64,000 nucleotides of DNA from Hymenopus coronatus (GCA_030762935.1 CM060882.1:18667001-18731000); one strand, 5' to 3'. Positions 44,230 to 58,991 are shown, numbered from the stretch's first letter. The notes: a model not told the origin generated them from the letters alone. Program-made: numbers and translations.

Positions 44230-45000
44230 ACGTAGCATCCGATAACTTACTAATGAATACAGATTCATTTCGAACACTTTGTAGTATCCGAAAACATCCA
44301 TAGCGAGAACTGAGAACATTACTCGTGTGCCGATAGCGTAGCATCCGATAACTTACTAATGAATACAGATTCATTTCGATCACTTTGTAGTATCCGAGAA
44401 CATCCATAGCGAGAACTGAGAACATTACTCTTGTGCCGATAGCGTAGCATCCGATAACTTACTAATGAATACAGATTCATTTCGAACACTTTGTAGTATC
44501 CGAGAACATCCATAGCGAGAACTGAGAACATTACTCGTGTGCCGATAGCGTAGCATCCGATAACTTACTAATGAATACAGATTCATTTCGAACACTTTGT
44601 AGTATCCGAGAACATCCATAGCGAGAACTGAGAACATTACTCGTGTAACGATAGCGTAGCATCCGAGAACTTGCTTATGAATACAGATTCATTTCGATCA
44701 CTTTGTAGTATTCGAGAACATCCATAGCGAGAACTGAGAACATTACTCGTGTAACGATAGCGTAGCATCCGAGAACTTGCTTATGAATACAGATTCATTT
44801 CGATCACTTTGTAGTATTCGAGAACATCCATAGCGAGAACTGAGAACATTACTCGTGTGCCGATAGCGTAGCATCCGATAACTTACTAATGAATACAGAT
44901 TCATTTCGAACACTTTGTAGTATCCGAGAACATCCATAGCGAGAACTGAGAACATTACTCGTGTAACGATAGCGTAGCACCCGAGAACTTGCTTATGAAG
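44230..45000. repeat. 106-bp minisatellite, unit 3 (7.3 copies)
   Basis: CATAGCGAGAACTGAG recurs every 106 bp (about 44,298, 44,404, 44,510 and so on). Open frames of 70 codons seen on the minus strand are by-products of the repeat. Confidence 0.95.
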
Positions 45001-45306
45001 AGACTCATTTGGAATCTATTGTAAAAGCGTGTTCGTATGAAGGTTTCGAGTCTATTGTTATTGTTATTAATAAAGTAAATGCTTGTAGGGGATTAAACTG
45101 AGCGGTTTGATCTTCATTGTTTAATATATATTCAGTAATGTTAATCGAAGCCTTACTGTTACAGATTATTTTTAATTAGGATTGGTTGTGAAGTCTAGGA
45201 TGCAATAAATCTCACGTTATATACAATCTAGTTAGGGAACCATATTACCAGTCTATAACTTGTTAATTGGGGCAACATTATTTACAACAGTAATTTTAGT
45301 AGGAAA

Positions 45307-45905
45307 AGAAAATCTGATGTGCTCCATTCACATAACTTTCTCTAGCTGTTCTAAATAGAAACCCTTCTTACAAAACCTCATTCTTTTATCTACATCATGA
45401 TAATTCAGATAAGCGTTAGGAGAATTATATTGTTACTTGTTTCATTGTAAGTAGAAGGGAAATAGGGGAATACATCATGCTAAAGCGACAGCCAATGTTT
45501 TAAACGCTGGTTCATTATGTGAAGCAATTGAAATTCAGTTCGCATGATCCCGTTTGAGAAGATTAGTTCAAAATTGAAGCTTATAACAATGAATATGTCG
45601 AAAACGGTCAAATATACATGAAAAACGCAGATGGCATAATTTATCCAGAATAAACAGCTCTTCAGAGGCTATTCCCAGAAAATTCAAAAATACATTTCAA
45701 TAGTGGTGTATGTATCTTTAAAATTTCCTCTGTCGGTACCAGGAATCGAACCCAGGTCTCCTGCTTGGTAAAAAGCCGCGCTATCACCGCGCCAAGGAGA
45801 CGACCGTCCGTCATAGTAGACATATATGGACATTTTCTAAAAACGTCTTTTTCTTATATTTCCAGTGGATTCTCGGTATGGAATTTTTGGACACTGTGAT
45901 GTGAG
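45307..45905 (-). repeat. R850 copy with tRNA-like insert, unit 3
   Basis: As unit 2, with a small deletion next to the tRNA-like insert (about 45,823). Confidence 0.65.
45732..45804 (-). mobile_element. tRNA-like sequence, unit 3
   Basis: Same as unit 1. Confidence 0.6.
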
Positions 45906-47008
45906 CAAGTGATAAACTCGTGTAAGATAAGACTTGTCTTCGTACAAACAGCATTTCGATAGAGGCTCTTCCTCTAAACCGCAGGTACTTATTGTACCGA
46001 TTTCAACAATCATTTCAAATGTGTCGGCAATTTTCGCCAAACTTTTAATTCAACTATTTATTTGCAGACGTTAATGCGCTGTTTCATACTACGTGCAGAT
46101 AGACAAACCGATACTAACAGCTGTTTTGAAGTAGGGGTGTACCTAATTTTGTCAAGAACAATTTTAAAAATTCGTAACAAGAAAAGTAATTTTCTCATCA
46201 GATATATCACGTTTCACGACATGAATTCATAGAAATTGTCCAAGGAAGAGAGAATTGAGAAAATAGCGGAAGTTGCGAATGTCCAAAATAAACAAAGGTG
46301 TAAAGAACCAGGACAGGAGCGATTCGATTCCATAGAGGATTTTATTTAAAGATCGCGGAAATAATGGTACTGATACGTATAAGCCCATTCATGTATAGCA
46401 CTACCTGGCGAGGGTTAGATAAATTACGACTTTGTCAATTCCCGGATTACAGAGTTCCTCGCCATAGGCGCCTCTTGGCTGCCATCTACACAGAATAATC
46501 ATAACTATTTAAATACAGTTCGAGTATAGATGGTAGCACGTGTGTTTTCTTTGACTATATAAGAGAAGATACAAAATAATAGCGATACTATAATAGAATA
46601 AAGTCGAAACTAATAGTATTATGTTGAAAAGCCAGAGCTTAATAAAACCGATCATTAACTCTTTCAAAACCGATGTATTTAGATCAATTCATAAACCAAA
46701 ACTTTAAAGGAATGTTCCCTAAAGTCTACGTCTTTTTGTATGAAATCCATAGGTCGAATTACAGAAGTCATAAGATATACAATTTATTTGTCATTTTTTG
46801 GGAAAGGGTCAGGCTGCAAAGTCCGACCCACATAAACGATTAACATTTACAAAGAAGCGAATATAGTAGAGGTACCGAGTAGTTTTATATGTGATATCTA
46901 AAAGTTTCTTAGGCAAGGCTCCGACCGAACTTAAGTATAATTAGTGAATTGTGATTAAAGCAGATTGTTATTCCCTTAACTGTCGGTAGTAGTTAAATAG
47001 AATTCATT

Positions 47009-48669
47009 TGCACAAATCCCCATTCTTTTATCTACAATTCTACATCATATTAAGCGAGATGAGCTTTAAGAGAATTGGTATTGTTTCATTCTAAGTAAAA
47101 GAGGAAATAGGAATAGTTTATGCTAATTGCTAAAGTGATGGCGAATCTTTTAAATCTGATCATTATGTGAAACATTTGAGATTCGGTTCGCTTTGCATGG
47201 TCTCGTTTGAGAAAAGTAGATGAAAATAAATTGAAGCCTATAAAAATGAGTTATCTCAAAAACGGTTAAATCTACATAAAAACGTAAATGCCATAAATTA
47301 CGTGTTTTAACGAGAGGCATATTATTTATGTTGTAAGTTTTTGCTTATTTCTTGCGGTTTAACTGTCAGGCAAAGTTCCGCAAAATTCATCCAGATTTTA
47401 GAGCTCTTCAGAGGCTATTCCCAGAAAATTCAAAATATACATTTCAAATATGATGTAAATATCTTTAATATTCGGTATTTTATTCAAAATAGAGCCTTTT
47501 TGAGAAAATAAAAAATATTCACAAATGTAGCTGGGGTTGGGGGGAATTTCTTGAAAATTGTCGTTCTCGGTATCGAATTTTTGGATGGAATACAATGCCT
47601 TCTCTATCCACTATGTACAATATACATACGGGCTAGATAAAGTAAAATCTGATGTGTTCCATTCACGACTTTCTCTACATCGTTGTAACAAATTATTGTT
47701 AAAATGCATATACTTCTATCTACTTTATGATAATCGAGATAAACAGCAGAAAATGGCTTAATTACTTGATTCCTTGTAAGTAGAAGGGAATAACACTAAT
47801 AGGGTAAAGCGATAGTCAAATATTTTAAAAACAGCTTGCATGTGGTTGAAATCCGTTTCTATGCAGGGTCCGGAGTTGACAAATTTCCGTGTGGGAAAAT
47901 TGTAAGTATTTTTAATCTGAAAAAAAATAACAAAGAATATCTCAGAAATTGTCATTTATACGAAACAAACGTATATGATATAAAATGTGTGTTTTAACGT
48001 ATCTGTGTAGTAAGTTTGTGTCTATCTCTTACGTTTACCAGTTACGCAAAACTCAGCAAAATTCATTCAGAATAAAGTGGTCTTTAGAGGCTATTCCCAG
48101 AAAATTCAAGATATACATTTTATTTGCATATAAGTATCTTTAATGTACGTTATTTTAATTAAAGTCGTTATAGGCATTTTTGAGAAAATTAAAATTTTCG
48201 AATATTTTTCTATGTAGAGGGTAGTTTAGGGTAGGGAGATTTTCCACAAAATCTTCGTGTAGCATCCTTGAAGGATACTAAACTTATATACCAAGATTGG
48301 TATTTTACCGGGTTTTCGTTTTTGAGTTATCGTGTTCACAGTCACTCAGACACACTGACACATATACGGACCTTTTTCTAAAAATGTTGTTTTTGGATCA
48401 AGAGGATCCTAAAACATATATTCCCGGTGAAATCTCGTATCGAATTTTTGGGTGGAATGCAATACCTTCTCTATTCACTGTGTACATTTATATGACATAA
48501 ATTATGTGTTTTAATGAGATCTAGCTTATTTTTTTGTGTATTTTGTTTTTGTCTATCTCTTACGGTTTAGCCGTTATGCAAAAATATACAAAACTCATTC
48601 AGAATAAGCAGTTCTTCAGAGGTTATTCCCGGAAAATTCAAAATGTACATATTATTTATGATGTAATTA
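47009..48669 (-). repeat. Tandem R850 copies, unit 3
   Basis: Same three pieces as unit 1. Confidence 0.7.
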
Positions 48670-48835
48670 ATGTAGTATTCGAGAACATCCATAGCGAGAA
48701 CTGAGAACATTACTCGTGTGACGATAACGTAGCACCCGAGAACTTGCTTATGAAACCATTGTAAATTCAGCATTTGAGACCTCGTATTCGTACGAAGGTT
48801 TCGACCATAGTTTCGACTCTTTAGAGTATTCAATG

Positions 48836-50013
48836 TAGAGTAGAAATGGGGCGATTCGTGAACGAATCGTTCATATGAACGACTACGAGGAAAGAATCGC
48901 ATTAATCGTGACAATCTTGGCATGGATCGTGATTCAAAAAGAATCGCGAGAACCTTGCTAGTCTCAGCATGAATCGTCGTTCAAAAAGAATCGCATGAAT
49001 CGAAAAGAATAGCATGAATCGTGTCAATCTTAGCAGGTATCGTCGTTCAAAGAGAATAGCAGAATTGAAGCATCGTGATTAGGTATTAGGGTTCGTTTCT
49101 CTTTTGCTTCCACCTTTCCAAGTACCAAGCTGAACTTAGACGAAAACTGCCGAGTGCGCACGATGATGTGTACAGGGAATTATAACCATTTATTTTATTG
49201 TGTGAAAATAAATAGTGCTGAGGCCATGAGGCTAAATATAAGAATATATAAATATATAAAATAAAACATATATATTATATATATATATCAAATACATAAA
49301 TTATATATATTTGTTATATATTATGCACAATATACATAAGAAAACGAACACTGTAGATCATTGCCGAAGTCACCACGAGCGTTTTCATATTGTTTAGGGT
49401 TGAGTTATGGCACATCTGAAAGCAAGCGTTAGGATTTACAACTGTTTTATATACGTATATATTTATTTATTTTTTGCAGTATCCTAAATGTAATATGCTC
49501 CAAAATAATAGGTATAGAAACATACTGTTCTAATACATAAAAATTACCTCGAATATTCCTGAAGAAAATAATAACTATTCTGGGTACTAGCGTTAGGTTA
49601 TAATAACGTATTTATAAATATTACATGAATTATTGGCCTGCAACCGCGACAGTGATGAATAATAATTACTCTGCGTATTGACATTACGCAAATACCGTCA
49701 TACAATCGAAGTTTAGGTGTCTAGAATTGACCTTTAGACTTATACTTTTTGTTTTTTTCCGAATAATGGAGGAAATATTATCATATGTTTGCAATAGATG
49801 GAAAAGAGTAGAACCTTTTTTTATAATATAAATTACTGCATTTATGTTAGAGGGGCTACGTACCATATGACTATCATCCCCGGGTACAGTATTAGTCAAA
49901 CGCAGAAAGGGCATGAAGGTTATAAATGAATCGTATGCATCGATTAATTTTGGATGGACGAATCGTACGTATCAAATACTAAAATTGAATCGCTCGACCC
50001 AAATCTATTATTG
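48836..50013. mobile_element. hAT-like non-autonomous element, unit 3
   Basis: Same as unit 2. Confidence 0.45.
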
Positions 50014-50415
50014 AGTTTTAGAAAGCATACGATTCAGCCGACCACCAATCTTAAACACAATACTATGACTCCAGTCATAACCGCATTATATACATTGTTA
50101 CAGATAGCTCTTTTGTGCAGATCATGATCACTCGGTACCACAATCCGCTTCAAAAATTCCTTTATCAACTGAACACAACTCTTTAGCCGCTATTCAAGAT
50201 ATACATAAAACGCAGACTTCAGCAACATTTTATGCCATCCAAATCTACATTATTGAAAATAAAAATAACCTATTTCTATACAATATGATTATATTCGAAC
50301 ACACCTAATGAATTGTAGAGATTTAAATGCACAATTATTTCAATTAGAGGTTTTGAAGCTAAATTTTGGCTTCTAACCAGCAAAAGTTGGAAAATAAGCC
50401 TTGTACTGCTATCTA

Positions 50416-50670
50416 TGAATGTCATTGTGCGGCTTGCTACCTCAGCACCTCACGCGGGCTTAAATAATACTAGTGGAGTTCGAACAGAATCCCTCAGCCC
50501 CTTTCACTTTTACCTTTAGGTCACTCCGCTGCGCCAAAACGGGCAAACAAAAGTCCTTCATGTTCGAGAGATCCAATAACTGATTTCTCACCCGAAGTTT
50601 CCGGTTTCTATTTGCGCCTAGGCCGGGGTATCCTTCCATGCCGAATACTATCCTACGACGGCTGCATTAA
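50416..50670 (-). mobile_element. GC-richer SINE-like patch, unit 3
   Basis: As unit 2. Confidence 0.4.
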
Positions 50671-51609
50671 AGTTGGCTACTCTAACGATTACTTACCGTT
50701 ATGTTTTAATCGTTTGAGTATCTGTGAAAGGCACATATTTTGTTACACATATTCACAAATATAATAAGCAAAAAAAAAAAAAAAAAACTAACAAACAAAA
50801 AACAAAGAATAAAACAAGTATGAAAACAATAAAGAGTAATAAAACAGTAGGTAACTATGAAAGGAAATCAGCTGCAATGTATGAAACTGATACACAGTGT
50901 ATGAAACTGACAAAAAGCATGTTAAAATAACCTTTTTACGTCAGTTACTTGCTAAATGAAACATTCTATAAATAAAATTTTCATTTAAAACGAATTCAAC
51001 TGCTTACCATTTCTAGTTGTCAGCTGCTTTGGATAGTTATCGTGTGGACTAAGCAGATTTGTGGGCTTGGAGCTCTCTTCGGATCTCTTTTGCTCTGAAG
51101 AAGAACCGACACTTTAAATAGTGATTAACCAACTCAGGGATAAAGTTCTTGGTGTGCTCAACGCGCAACCAGTCCCTCAAGGTTCAAGTGCAATTGAGTC
51201 ATATTTGTAAATATGTATTGTAATTCGTTGACAGCACATAATACAATAATCATATTTTAGTTTTATGTAACGCTAATTTTTGATACTCTTTGTTTTCGTG
51301 TCCATGCAAAAAAAAAAAAAGAAAAAAAAAAGGGAAGTACATCTTTTTTATGTATGCTTTTATTGAGCACATTAAGTATAGTGCAGTGGCGTCTAGGCCT
51401 CAAAAGCAAATGGTGTGATTATGTGTCTATTATGTTGTTTTTGTAACCCGTGCTTATGCATTGTTGCTTTTTTCTATAGTATATAAACAAATGTATGCCT
51501 TGACAAGTTCCATGTTCATGGCTTCCTGGCCTAAACGAACCTGTATCTTATCTAATCTAGACAGAAGTAAAACAAGTCACGCCATATTGTACTTGATGAA
51601 CTCAGTTTT

Positions 51610-52557
51610 TCAGTAACTTTTACTTCGTGTGGAAAAGGGTGTCACGTAAACTTTCAGAGCGACGTGTTAGAAACTTAGTATTGCCATGTTCCTCTTGTAT
51701 TGAACGGGCCCAGAGCTCACACTTACTAAATCTTGAGGAGTGCTTAACAATATATCCCGCCACATAATATACCAAGTATCTGTCAACAGAAGGAGCAGGA
51801 GCACCGTTTTCTAGTTCTGGTATAGAGCTTTCCCAATCCTCAAAATTAGAAGAATGTTTAATAACCATTTTCTCTGTTATCGAATTTTCCACTGATCTCC
51901 TAGTAGTCTCTAGTGCACTTTAACATTTCTAGCTAACATGCGCATCTGGTTTACAAAAGAGGTCAGAATCCCTTTTAGGCTCATAATTTCCTCTAGAGGT
52001 AGGTAAGTGCTTGTTTTATTGGAATATAGATACACTAGAGTAAGTGCAAATGGAGAAAATCAATCGTCGAAGGATGGTCATCTGAACTGTATGAGCACAT
52101 AATTCCAAAATATCGTTCCAAATGACCTTATGTAAGTTAACACATATTTAAAGTGCAATAATGACTCCATTGTTCTAGAGGTAAACGTTGTTTCGTAGAT
52201 TGAAATGCGTGCAGAAATTTGAGAATATTTGTGTGGGAGGATGAATGGCCATACAAAGCCTTAGAAGGTGAGGCTGCATCGAGTGCGTCGGCAAGATCAT
52301 TTAAAACCTTTCTAACCCTTTCCCAATATCCTCAAATCCTGTCAAATCCATTTCTCGATAACATTTTAGGCCTTTTGCAACATTGTCATTGAACACTTGG
52401 AATGCAAGCCTTGCGTTCATTTTTTGAAAACATGAGGGAAAGATCATGAGTTATTGTTAGCTTTGGACAAACTCTTAGTCCCGCATGGGTTTGAATTACA
52501 TTTCTTTCTAATTCTGTTTGGTGCCAAAGAAATATTCCAGTTTCTTTAGAGAAATTT
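51610..52557 (-). pseudogene. P-element-like transposase remnant, units 3/4
   Basis: Same remnant. A 9-bp loss near 52,137 removes part of the LTGK-coding stretch. Otherwise near-identical. Confidence 0.85.
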
Positions 52558-53323
52558 AATTTACTTTATTCCCTTATGGAATTGCAAGTATTAAAGTAGT
52601 CTGGCAGTTTATGATAAAAGTGCAGTACTAACTAAATTTAGAATTTAGAGTTACTACAACATAAAATTGTTACTGTTCACGTTACGTTAGTTATACAACA
52701 CACAAAACAGCAGTCAGCTAAACGAGTTAGCTCGTCAGGTGGCCAACAGTCCTTGTGTTAAATAGGATAATTTTCTGCTTAGGAAAGAGGTGAGATTAGA
52801 GAAATCTGATTTTGCTATGTGCTAGACGTGGAACACAAAATACAAATGTTTGTTGTAAAGCTACACCACTCATTGAGTCCAACTTTGCTCATTGCTCCTG
52901 TGAATCGTCTACTGTGCACTGCGTGACCTTCTGCTGAGCGGAAAGCAGGAAAATACAATTCCTTCAGTGCAGTGGAAGCGTTTAACATTTGCAGAAGAAA
53001 TAAGTAAAACACTTTTCCTTTATTGACTTGACCTGACTGTCATAGTAAGGTTTTACTTGCCCTTAATACTGAAACCTTAAGGATTTGTTGCATTATGTCT
53101 TATCACAATTGTTTTAGTTAGAAAGTCCGCCCATTTATTGAGGGAGAGAATTTTCTTTAAGAAGATCATCGTTTGAATTTATTAAAATTTTCCACAGGTT
53201 AATATAGCTAATGTAGATTCATGACTGGCATTATTGCATTTATTGCATTAGCATTTATATTTCTGATATGAACATATTGTGACTATGCGTCTGTGGTTTG
53301 CCAGCCTGTAATTGCTCTATCTA

Positions 53324-53991
53324 GTCACACTCATTGTCACAAGGGCATGAAGAAGAATACTCACACCTGGGTGTAGTGCACACATATGAGCAGCTTGCTT
53401 TCAAACGTATAGCCAATTGTTGCACTGCACGGTCTGTTTCCTTTATGTAGCCTTACTCATTGCCGTAGGAGCACGAAGAGCAGCCACAATATCTCAGAGC
53501 CTTGGAGAGTCACACCAGGGTGTAGTGCACACATGTGAGCAGCTTGCTTTTGATCATATAGCCAGTTGCACTGCATGGTCGATTTCCTTTATGTAGCCTT
53601 ACTCATTGCCGTAGGAGCACGAAGAGCAGCCACAATATCCCAGAGCCTTGGAGAGTCACACCTGGGTGTAGTGCACACATGTGAGCAGCTTGCTTTTGAT
53701 CATATAGCCAGTTGCACTGCATGGTCGGTTTCATTTATGTAGCCTTACTCATTGCCGTAGGAGCACGAAGAGCAGCCACAATATCCCAGAGCCTTGGAGA
53801 GTCACACCTGGGTGTAGTGCACACATGTGAGCAGCTTGCTTTTGATCATATAGCCAGTTGCACTGCATGGTCGGTTTCATTTATGTAGCCTTACTCATTG
53901 CCGTAGGAGCACGAAGAGCAGCCACAATATCTCAGAGCCTTGGAGAGTCACACCAGGGTGTAGTGCTCACATATGTGAAGAGCTTGCTTTC
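53324..53991 (-). repeat. Cys-rich-coding minisatellite, unit 4 (~5 copies)
   Basis: Longest version. The long (148-bp) monomer with GCCGTAGGAGCACGAAGAGC is amplified; these motifs recur at about 53,460, 53,608, 53,756 and 53,904. Confidence 0.8.
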
Positions 53992-54186
53992 AAAATGTTA
54001 GTTTCTGGTCCAGAATTACTCCTAGGCATTTGAAAGCATCAACCAAATCTATGAATACGTTGTTGATGTGTATTTTAAGGACATCAAAGTACTATCTGTT
54101 TTTGGTGACAAGATTGCGGTAGCCTTTACAGGTTAAATACCAGCTTATTCTTACAGCCCATGTATCAAATAGATGTAATGCTTCAT
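53992..54186 (-). pseudogene. LINE reverse-transcriptase fragment A, unit 4
   Basis: Same fragment with minor substitutions. Confidence 0.65.
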
Positions 54187-54424
54187 TAGCGTATGTATTT
54201 CAGGTGCTAAGAGTAGTAGGAGTAAGATATATTTGCAATGAGCTGGTGCAAAAGTTATTTTGAAATTTACCAGACTATGCGAGTGATTATTTAACAATAT
54301 AATCTAGAGATGGGCTGATATAAAGCCCGGAGTCGAGACTATCGCCCCCAAACACTGTTGTAGACCATCTCGCGAAGTCTTGTTTTAGCTCTGGCGTCAT
54401 AGAATGTCCAGCACTGTCCCGCGA

Positions 54425-55463
54425 TCACACACACACACACACGAACATTTTTCTAAAGCTGTTTTTGTTTGTTTGTTTTTTTTTGTACAGGAGGCTTTAA
54501 AACGTCTATTTGCGGTGAAATCTCGGTATCCAATTTTTTGGGTCGAATTCAATACCTTCTCTATACACTATATAGACAGAACGTGTAGAGAAAGTAAAAA
54601 TCGGATGTGTTCCATTCACATGACTTTCTCTACATCTCTGCAACAAATTATTGTTAAAAAGTTTATGTTTCTATTTACTTCATGTTAATTGAGAAACAAA
54701 TTAATAGAAATAGTTTTTTACTTGATTCCTTGTAAGTAAAAGCGAAATAAGGGAGTACCATAGGTTAAAGTGATAGTCAAAATCTCGTTGCTATGTGACT
54801 GAAGTTCCTTTGTTTGTATGGATACGAGTTGACTAAGTCCTGTGATAGAAAAGTATAAGCTTTTCATGGCTGAAACCAAAAACAAGAAATATCTGAAAAA
54901 CAATCAACTCCATGAAAAAAATGCATGTGACATGCATTGTATGTTTTAAAGTGCTCTACATTTATTGTGTCGTAAGTTTTTTTCCAACTCTTACGATTTA
55001 GCAGTTATTCAAAATTCCGTAAAATTCGTCCAGAATAAAGTAGCCTTCAGAGGCCATTCCCAGAAAAGTAAAGATATTTTATTTTTCAGGTAAATATCTT
55101 TAATATATGGTATTTTAATCAAAATAGTTAGAGCCATTTTTTAGAAAATTAAAATTTTCGAGGAAAAAAAATTCCATGTAAAGGGTAGTTTGGGGTGGGG
55201 GGATTTTTCTTAAAATCTTCGTGTCGCATTCCTGGAAGATACTAAACTTAAATACCAAGTTTGATATTTTACCGACTTTTCGATTTTGAGTTATCGTGTT
55301 CACAGACACACGGACACACTAACACACGGACCTTTTTGTGAAAATGCTTTTTTTTTATACAGGGGACCCTAAAACATGTATTTCCGGGGAAATCTCGGTA
55401 TCGAATTTTTGGGTGCAGTGCAATACATTCTCTATACATAGTACGTGTAGAGAAAGTAAAAAT
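54425..55463 (-). repeat. R850 tandem pair, unit 4
   Basis: As in unit 3. Confidence 0.75.
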
Positions 55464-56342
55464 ACTCTCGCATGAATATACTGTGTAACCAATTGCCTTA
55501 AATTATAATACATATTATTATCATGCTTCCGTGAACTAAAATAGTTTATATATTCTGATTTACATAATGTTTTTTTATCAAATTCTTTAAATAAGCAGCT
55601 AGGATTTTGTTTAAAAGCCTAAAGACTCTTTAATAAAGAAGCTAACGCAAGATAGTAAAAGGCTAAAACTGTTTTTATAAAAGGATAAGAATCCTAGACC
55701 TAGCAATAACACAAAATGGCTCGTTGTTTAACCGAATATATATACTCAACTTTACTTATACTCAAACATGTTCGGATTACAACCGAAAATAGAATTTATT
55801 TTTGTCTTTAGGGAAATAAACTGTATGTACACTTAATTCAAAATCTTCTCGGGCTTCTAACCAGGTAAAAACTAAAATATTTTGAATTAATACGTCGCCA
55901 GGAAAGCTTCAGTTCTTATTTTATATGTACACTTGTTTGTAATAAAAGTGGAAACCACATATATATCTGCAGATTCTGTGATACCACATTTCGTTTTTAA
56001 CCCCTTCCTTAACGTGGATTGTTTAAGTAGTATTCATATCCTTTAACCTTTTATATCTATTATATTATCCTATTTATATTATGATCCTATGGTAGCCTAT
56101 TTAAGTCTTAAATCATTTAAATTGATGAAATAATGTAACTTACAAAACTGATTATACGAGTTTCCGTGCATTACACCGCAGTCTTCCTATTAACGAGATT
56201 TATGAGTCTTGCGAGTAATCGGGAATCTCGTACGCTCGTTGGTCAAGCTCTCTCCTGCCAGCTATGCCTTCAGCTCCATCTGCTGGCTGTGAGAAACGTG
56301 CATATATTGTGACTGTTGTAACAACTTTCTTCTTCTTTTGTA

Positions 56343-56414
56343 TGTGGCTTAACGTCCTTTAACCTGGTTGGTCATATCGGACAATGAATAAAATTGGTGT
56401 AATGATGCGTTTTC
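56343..56414 (-). mobile_element. SINE family 2 tail, unit 4
   Basis: Same piece as in unit 3. Confidence 0.6.
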
Positions 56415-56826
56415 AAAAGAAAAGAATTCATTTGTTACCTAACCATTTTGCTAGACAATAACTAAGGGCTGCTATATTATTAATGATAATGCACACACTG
56501 TTATCGTTCGTGTGCATTTAGGTAAACAGTAAATCCTGGGTAGTTAGGATTACCGACTTTTAGTTGCATTTTTTTTTTTTTTTTTTTTTTTGTATGGATG
56601 TTAAGGTTGTTGATTCTACAACAATGTTATAGTGGATTTTATACTTTTGTTGAGTGGATCTCGTTTTACTTCTACACAGTTTTTTTTTGTAATATATTTA
56701 ATATACACTATCATTGTGGTCTGAAATATTCGTAACAACAATTTGGTTACCTTTGTCTTCTTTGACATAAATTAAGTGATAAGTGTGAAAAAGTGGCATT
56801 TATTATATTAGGTTTCCAGATGTTTA

Positions 56827-57030
56827 AAATGTGCTCAAATGTTAGTTTCCGGTCCAGCATTACTCCTGGGTATTTGAAATCATCAACAAAATCTATGAAT
56901 ACATTGTTGGTGGGTATTTTAGGACATCAAACTTTTGTCTGTTTTTGGTGACAAGAGTGCGGTAGTCTTTACAGGTTACATTCCAGCTTATTCTTACAGC
57001 CCCGTGTATAAAATAGATGTAATGCTTCAT
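56827..57030 (-). pseudogene. LINE reverse-transcriptase fragment B, unit 4
   Basis: Near-identical to the unit 3 copy. Confidence 0.65.
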
Positions 57031-57322
57031 TAGCGTTTGTATTTCAGAATCAGGAAATCGGTGAAGTGCTTAGAAAACTTTCAAACCGAAAAAAGTTAAT
57101 TTTCCTAAGATCGAAGGTTTGCACCGTCTATACATAGGCAGTTATAAAGCTTGCGTTAAGTAAGAAAATGCCCTGTGGTATCACATTAACTACAAATGAC
57201 TACAAGATGATATGACACGGAAAAAATTAATGCTCGACTTCCAAATAAAAACACGAATGAAACGTCGGACTTCAATAAGAAGTTTGGAAAGTCGTGAAAA
57301 TACAAAAAGAAAATATTTCCAT

Positions 57323-57426
57323 AGAGCCTGATAGAGAGGCCTTTGAGCAAAATTAAGCGATCTTTCACGCCCAATTTAGAATGGGACGCTGAGAACCACA
57401 GTATTTAAAGAGCGCCCATTTATAAC
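57323..57426 (+). mobile_element. SINE family 1, 3' half, unit 4
   Basis: Same as unit 3. Confidence 0.7.
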
Positions 57427-57992
57427 ACGCCATTTACATTTCCAAAATCGATTTGAGAACATAGTTACGTTTACCTGAATTGTGAAAAAAATATGGAATG
57501 CCACTTATGTTTGGAAAAAATCTTCGGCATTTGAAAAAAACGATGACTAAGGAATAAAAGAAAATAGCTTGAGGAAGTTCGTCTTTTATTTCGCCTTTAG
57601 CAACTTAAGTGACTGGACATCTCACTTGCACCACACCAAGTTATTACAATAACGTTTGTTCACCTAAATAGAGTAGTCTTAGCAATAAGTGTCAGAGATT
57701 CTTCTATTCGACAGTTATTTCACACAAGGTATGTGTTTTCTATTCAAACAACTTTTTTATCAATTTACCTCTTACCATTTATTGACTGTATCTTCTGTTT
57801 CAATAACGATGATTATTCAACACATTTTTATAAAAATATATAACACACTTCAGTTTTAAATTTCATTTACAATAATATTTTCCGTTTTCCAAAGCACATG
57901 TTCATGGAAATATGTTGTGGTCTTAGAATATTAACTAAAGAGTGTACATTTTCTGTGCAGTATGGAGATGGAGCACCAATGGCGGCAGAAAT

Positions 57993-58114
57993 CGGTGAAC
58001 CTGGAGAAAAGCCGACCCTGCGCCGCTTTGTCCACCACAAATACCGCATGTGGTTGCCTGGGACCAAAGCCAGGCCGCCCTTGGTGAGAGGCGAGTGATC
58101 TAACCCTGTTTAGA
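57993..58114 (-). mobile_element. tRNA-headed SINE, family 3, unit 4
   Basis: As unit 2. A short deletion follows just outside (about 58,133). Confidence 0.65.
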
Positions 58115-58222
58115 TGATTGTAATTATTAAAATGCACCGAACAAAAGTGACACTCCAGGAGGAACCTAAATATACCTAATAGTGACAAGAGCGATACAGT
58201 CATCTGAAACATGCTAATTATT

Positions 58223-58474
58223 AGTTTTATTTATGGACGCTCTTTAACCGCTGCCGTTCTTAGCATCACATTTTATATCGGGCGTGAAATACTGCTTAGG
58301 TTTGTTCAGATGCATCTGGAGGTTCTTTTACGTGCCGTAAATCTACGACACGGGAACAATGGCTTTATTTATCTTCCGAAAGAAGCCATTCTAAGGATTT
58401 TTAAGCCCAAAAGAAATGTTCCAGCCTCCGCAGGGTTTGAACCCGCGACCTTGGGAATCAGAGGCTAGCAGCTA
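58223..58474 (-). mobile_element. SINE family 1, near-complete, unit 4
   Basis: Same insertion. Confidence 0.8.
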
Positions 58475-58991
58475 ATTGCTAAATACAAAAATGTTTTTGT
58501 ACGTTATACACATACACATGCACACATTCTGAGAAAGATTGTTTTGTGAACCAATTGCTTGTATTTCCAGAATTTTAAAATGTATGATGCCAAACATTGC
58601 GACTGTTGTAAACAGAATCTCGCAAATATATTTTCATAATGATATCGTATTAATATTTCAACCGTAACTCTTGAAGATAATTTTTATCGACAAATAATCA
58701 AGTCACTAACTATATTTCTAAACATGTTTTATTCAATTTAATGGAAGAAACAGTAATAATGAAAGTGTATAACGCTAAAGTCACGATAATCTTGAATAGA
58801 AACTTCAACATTTTGAAAATGACGTGTCATATTTTTTGTCCATCATTTAAATTGAATGTATTGTTCGAGAACAACCATGGCGAGAATTGCGAGTGGCGGG
58901 CGATAAAGTAGCAGCTGATTTCGATTAGTGCATGCATCAATGAGTGTTTGAATGTAGTATTCGGGAACAGAACATCACTCGAGTGGCGAAA

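Larger units (their letters stand above)
37911..52484 (+). repeat. Array unit 3 (14.6 kb)
   Basis: Full set of parts. It shares with unit 4 the GAGCGCCCATTTATAACAC variant (about 42,655) and a long T run near 41,815. It has seven copies of the 106-bp minisatellite. Confidence 0.9.
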
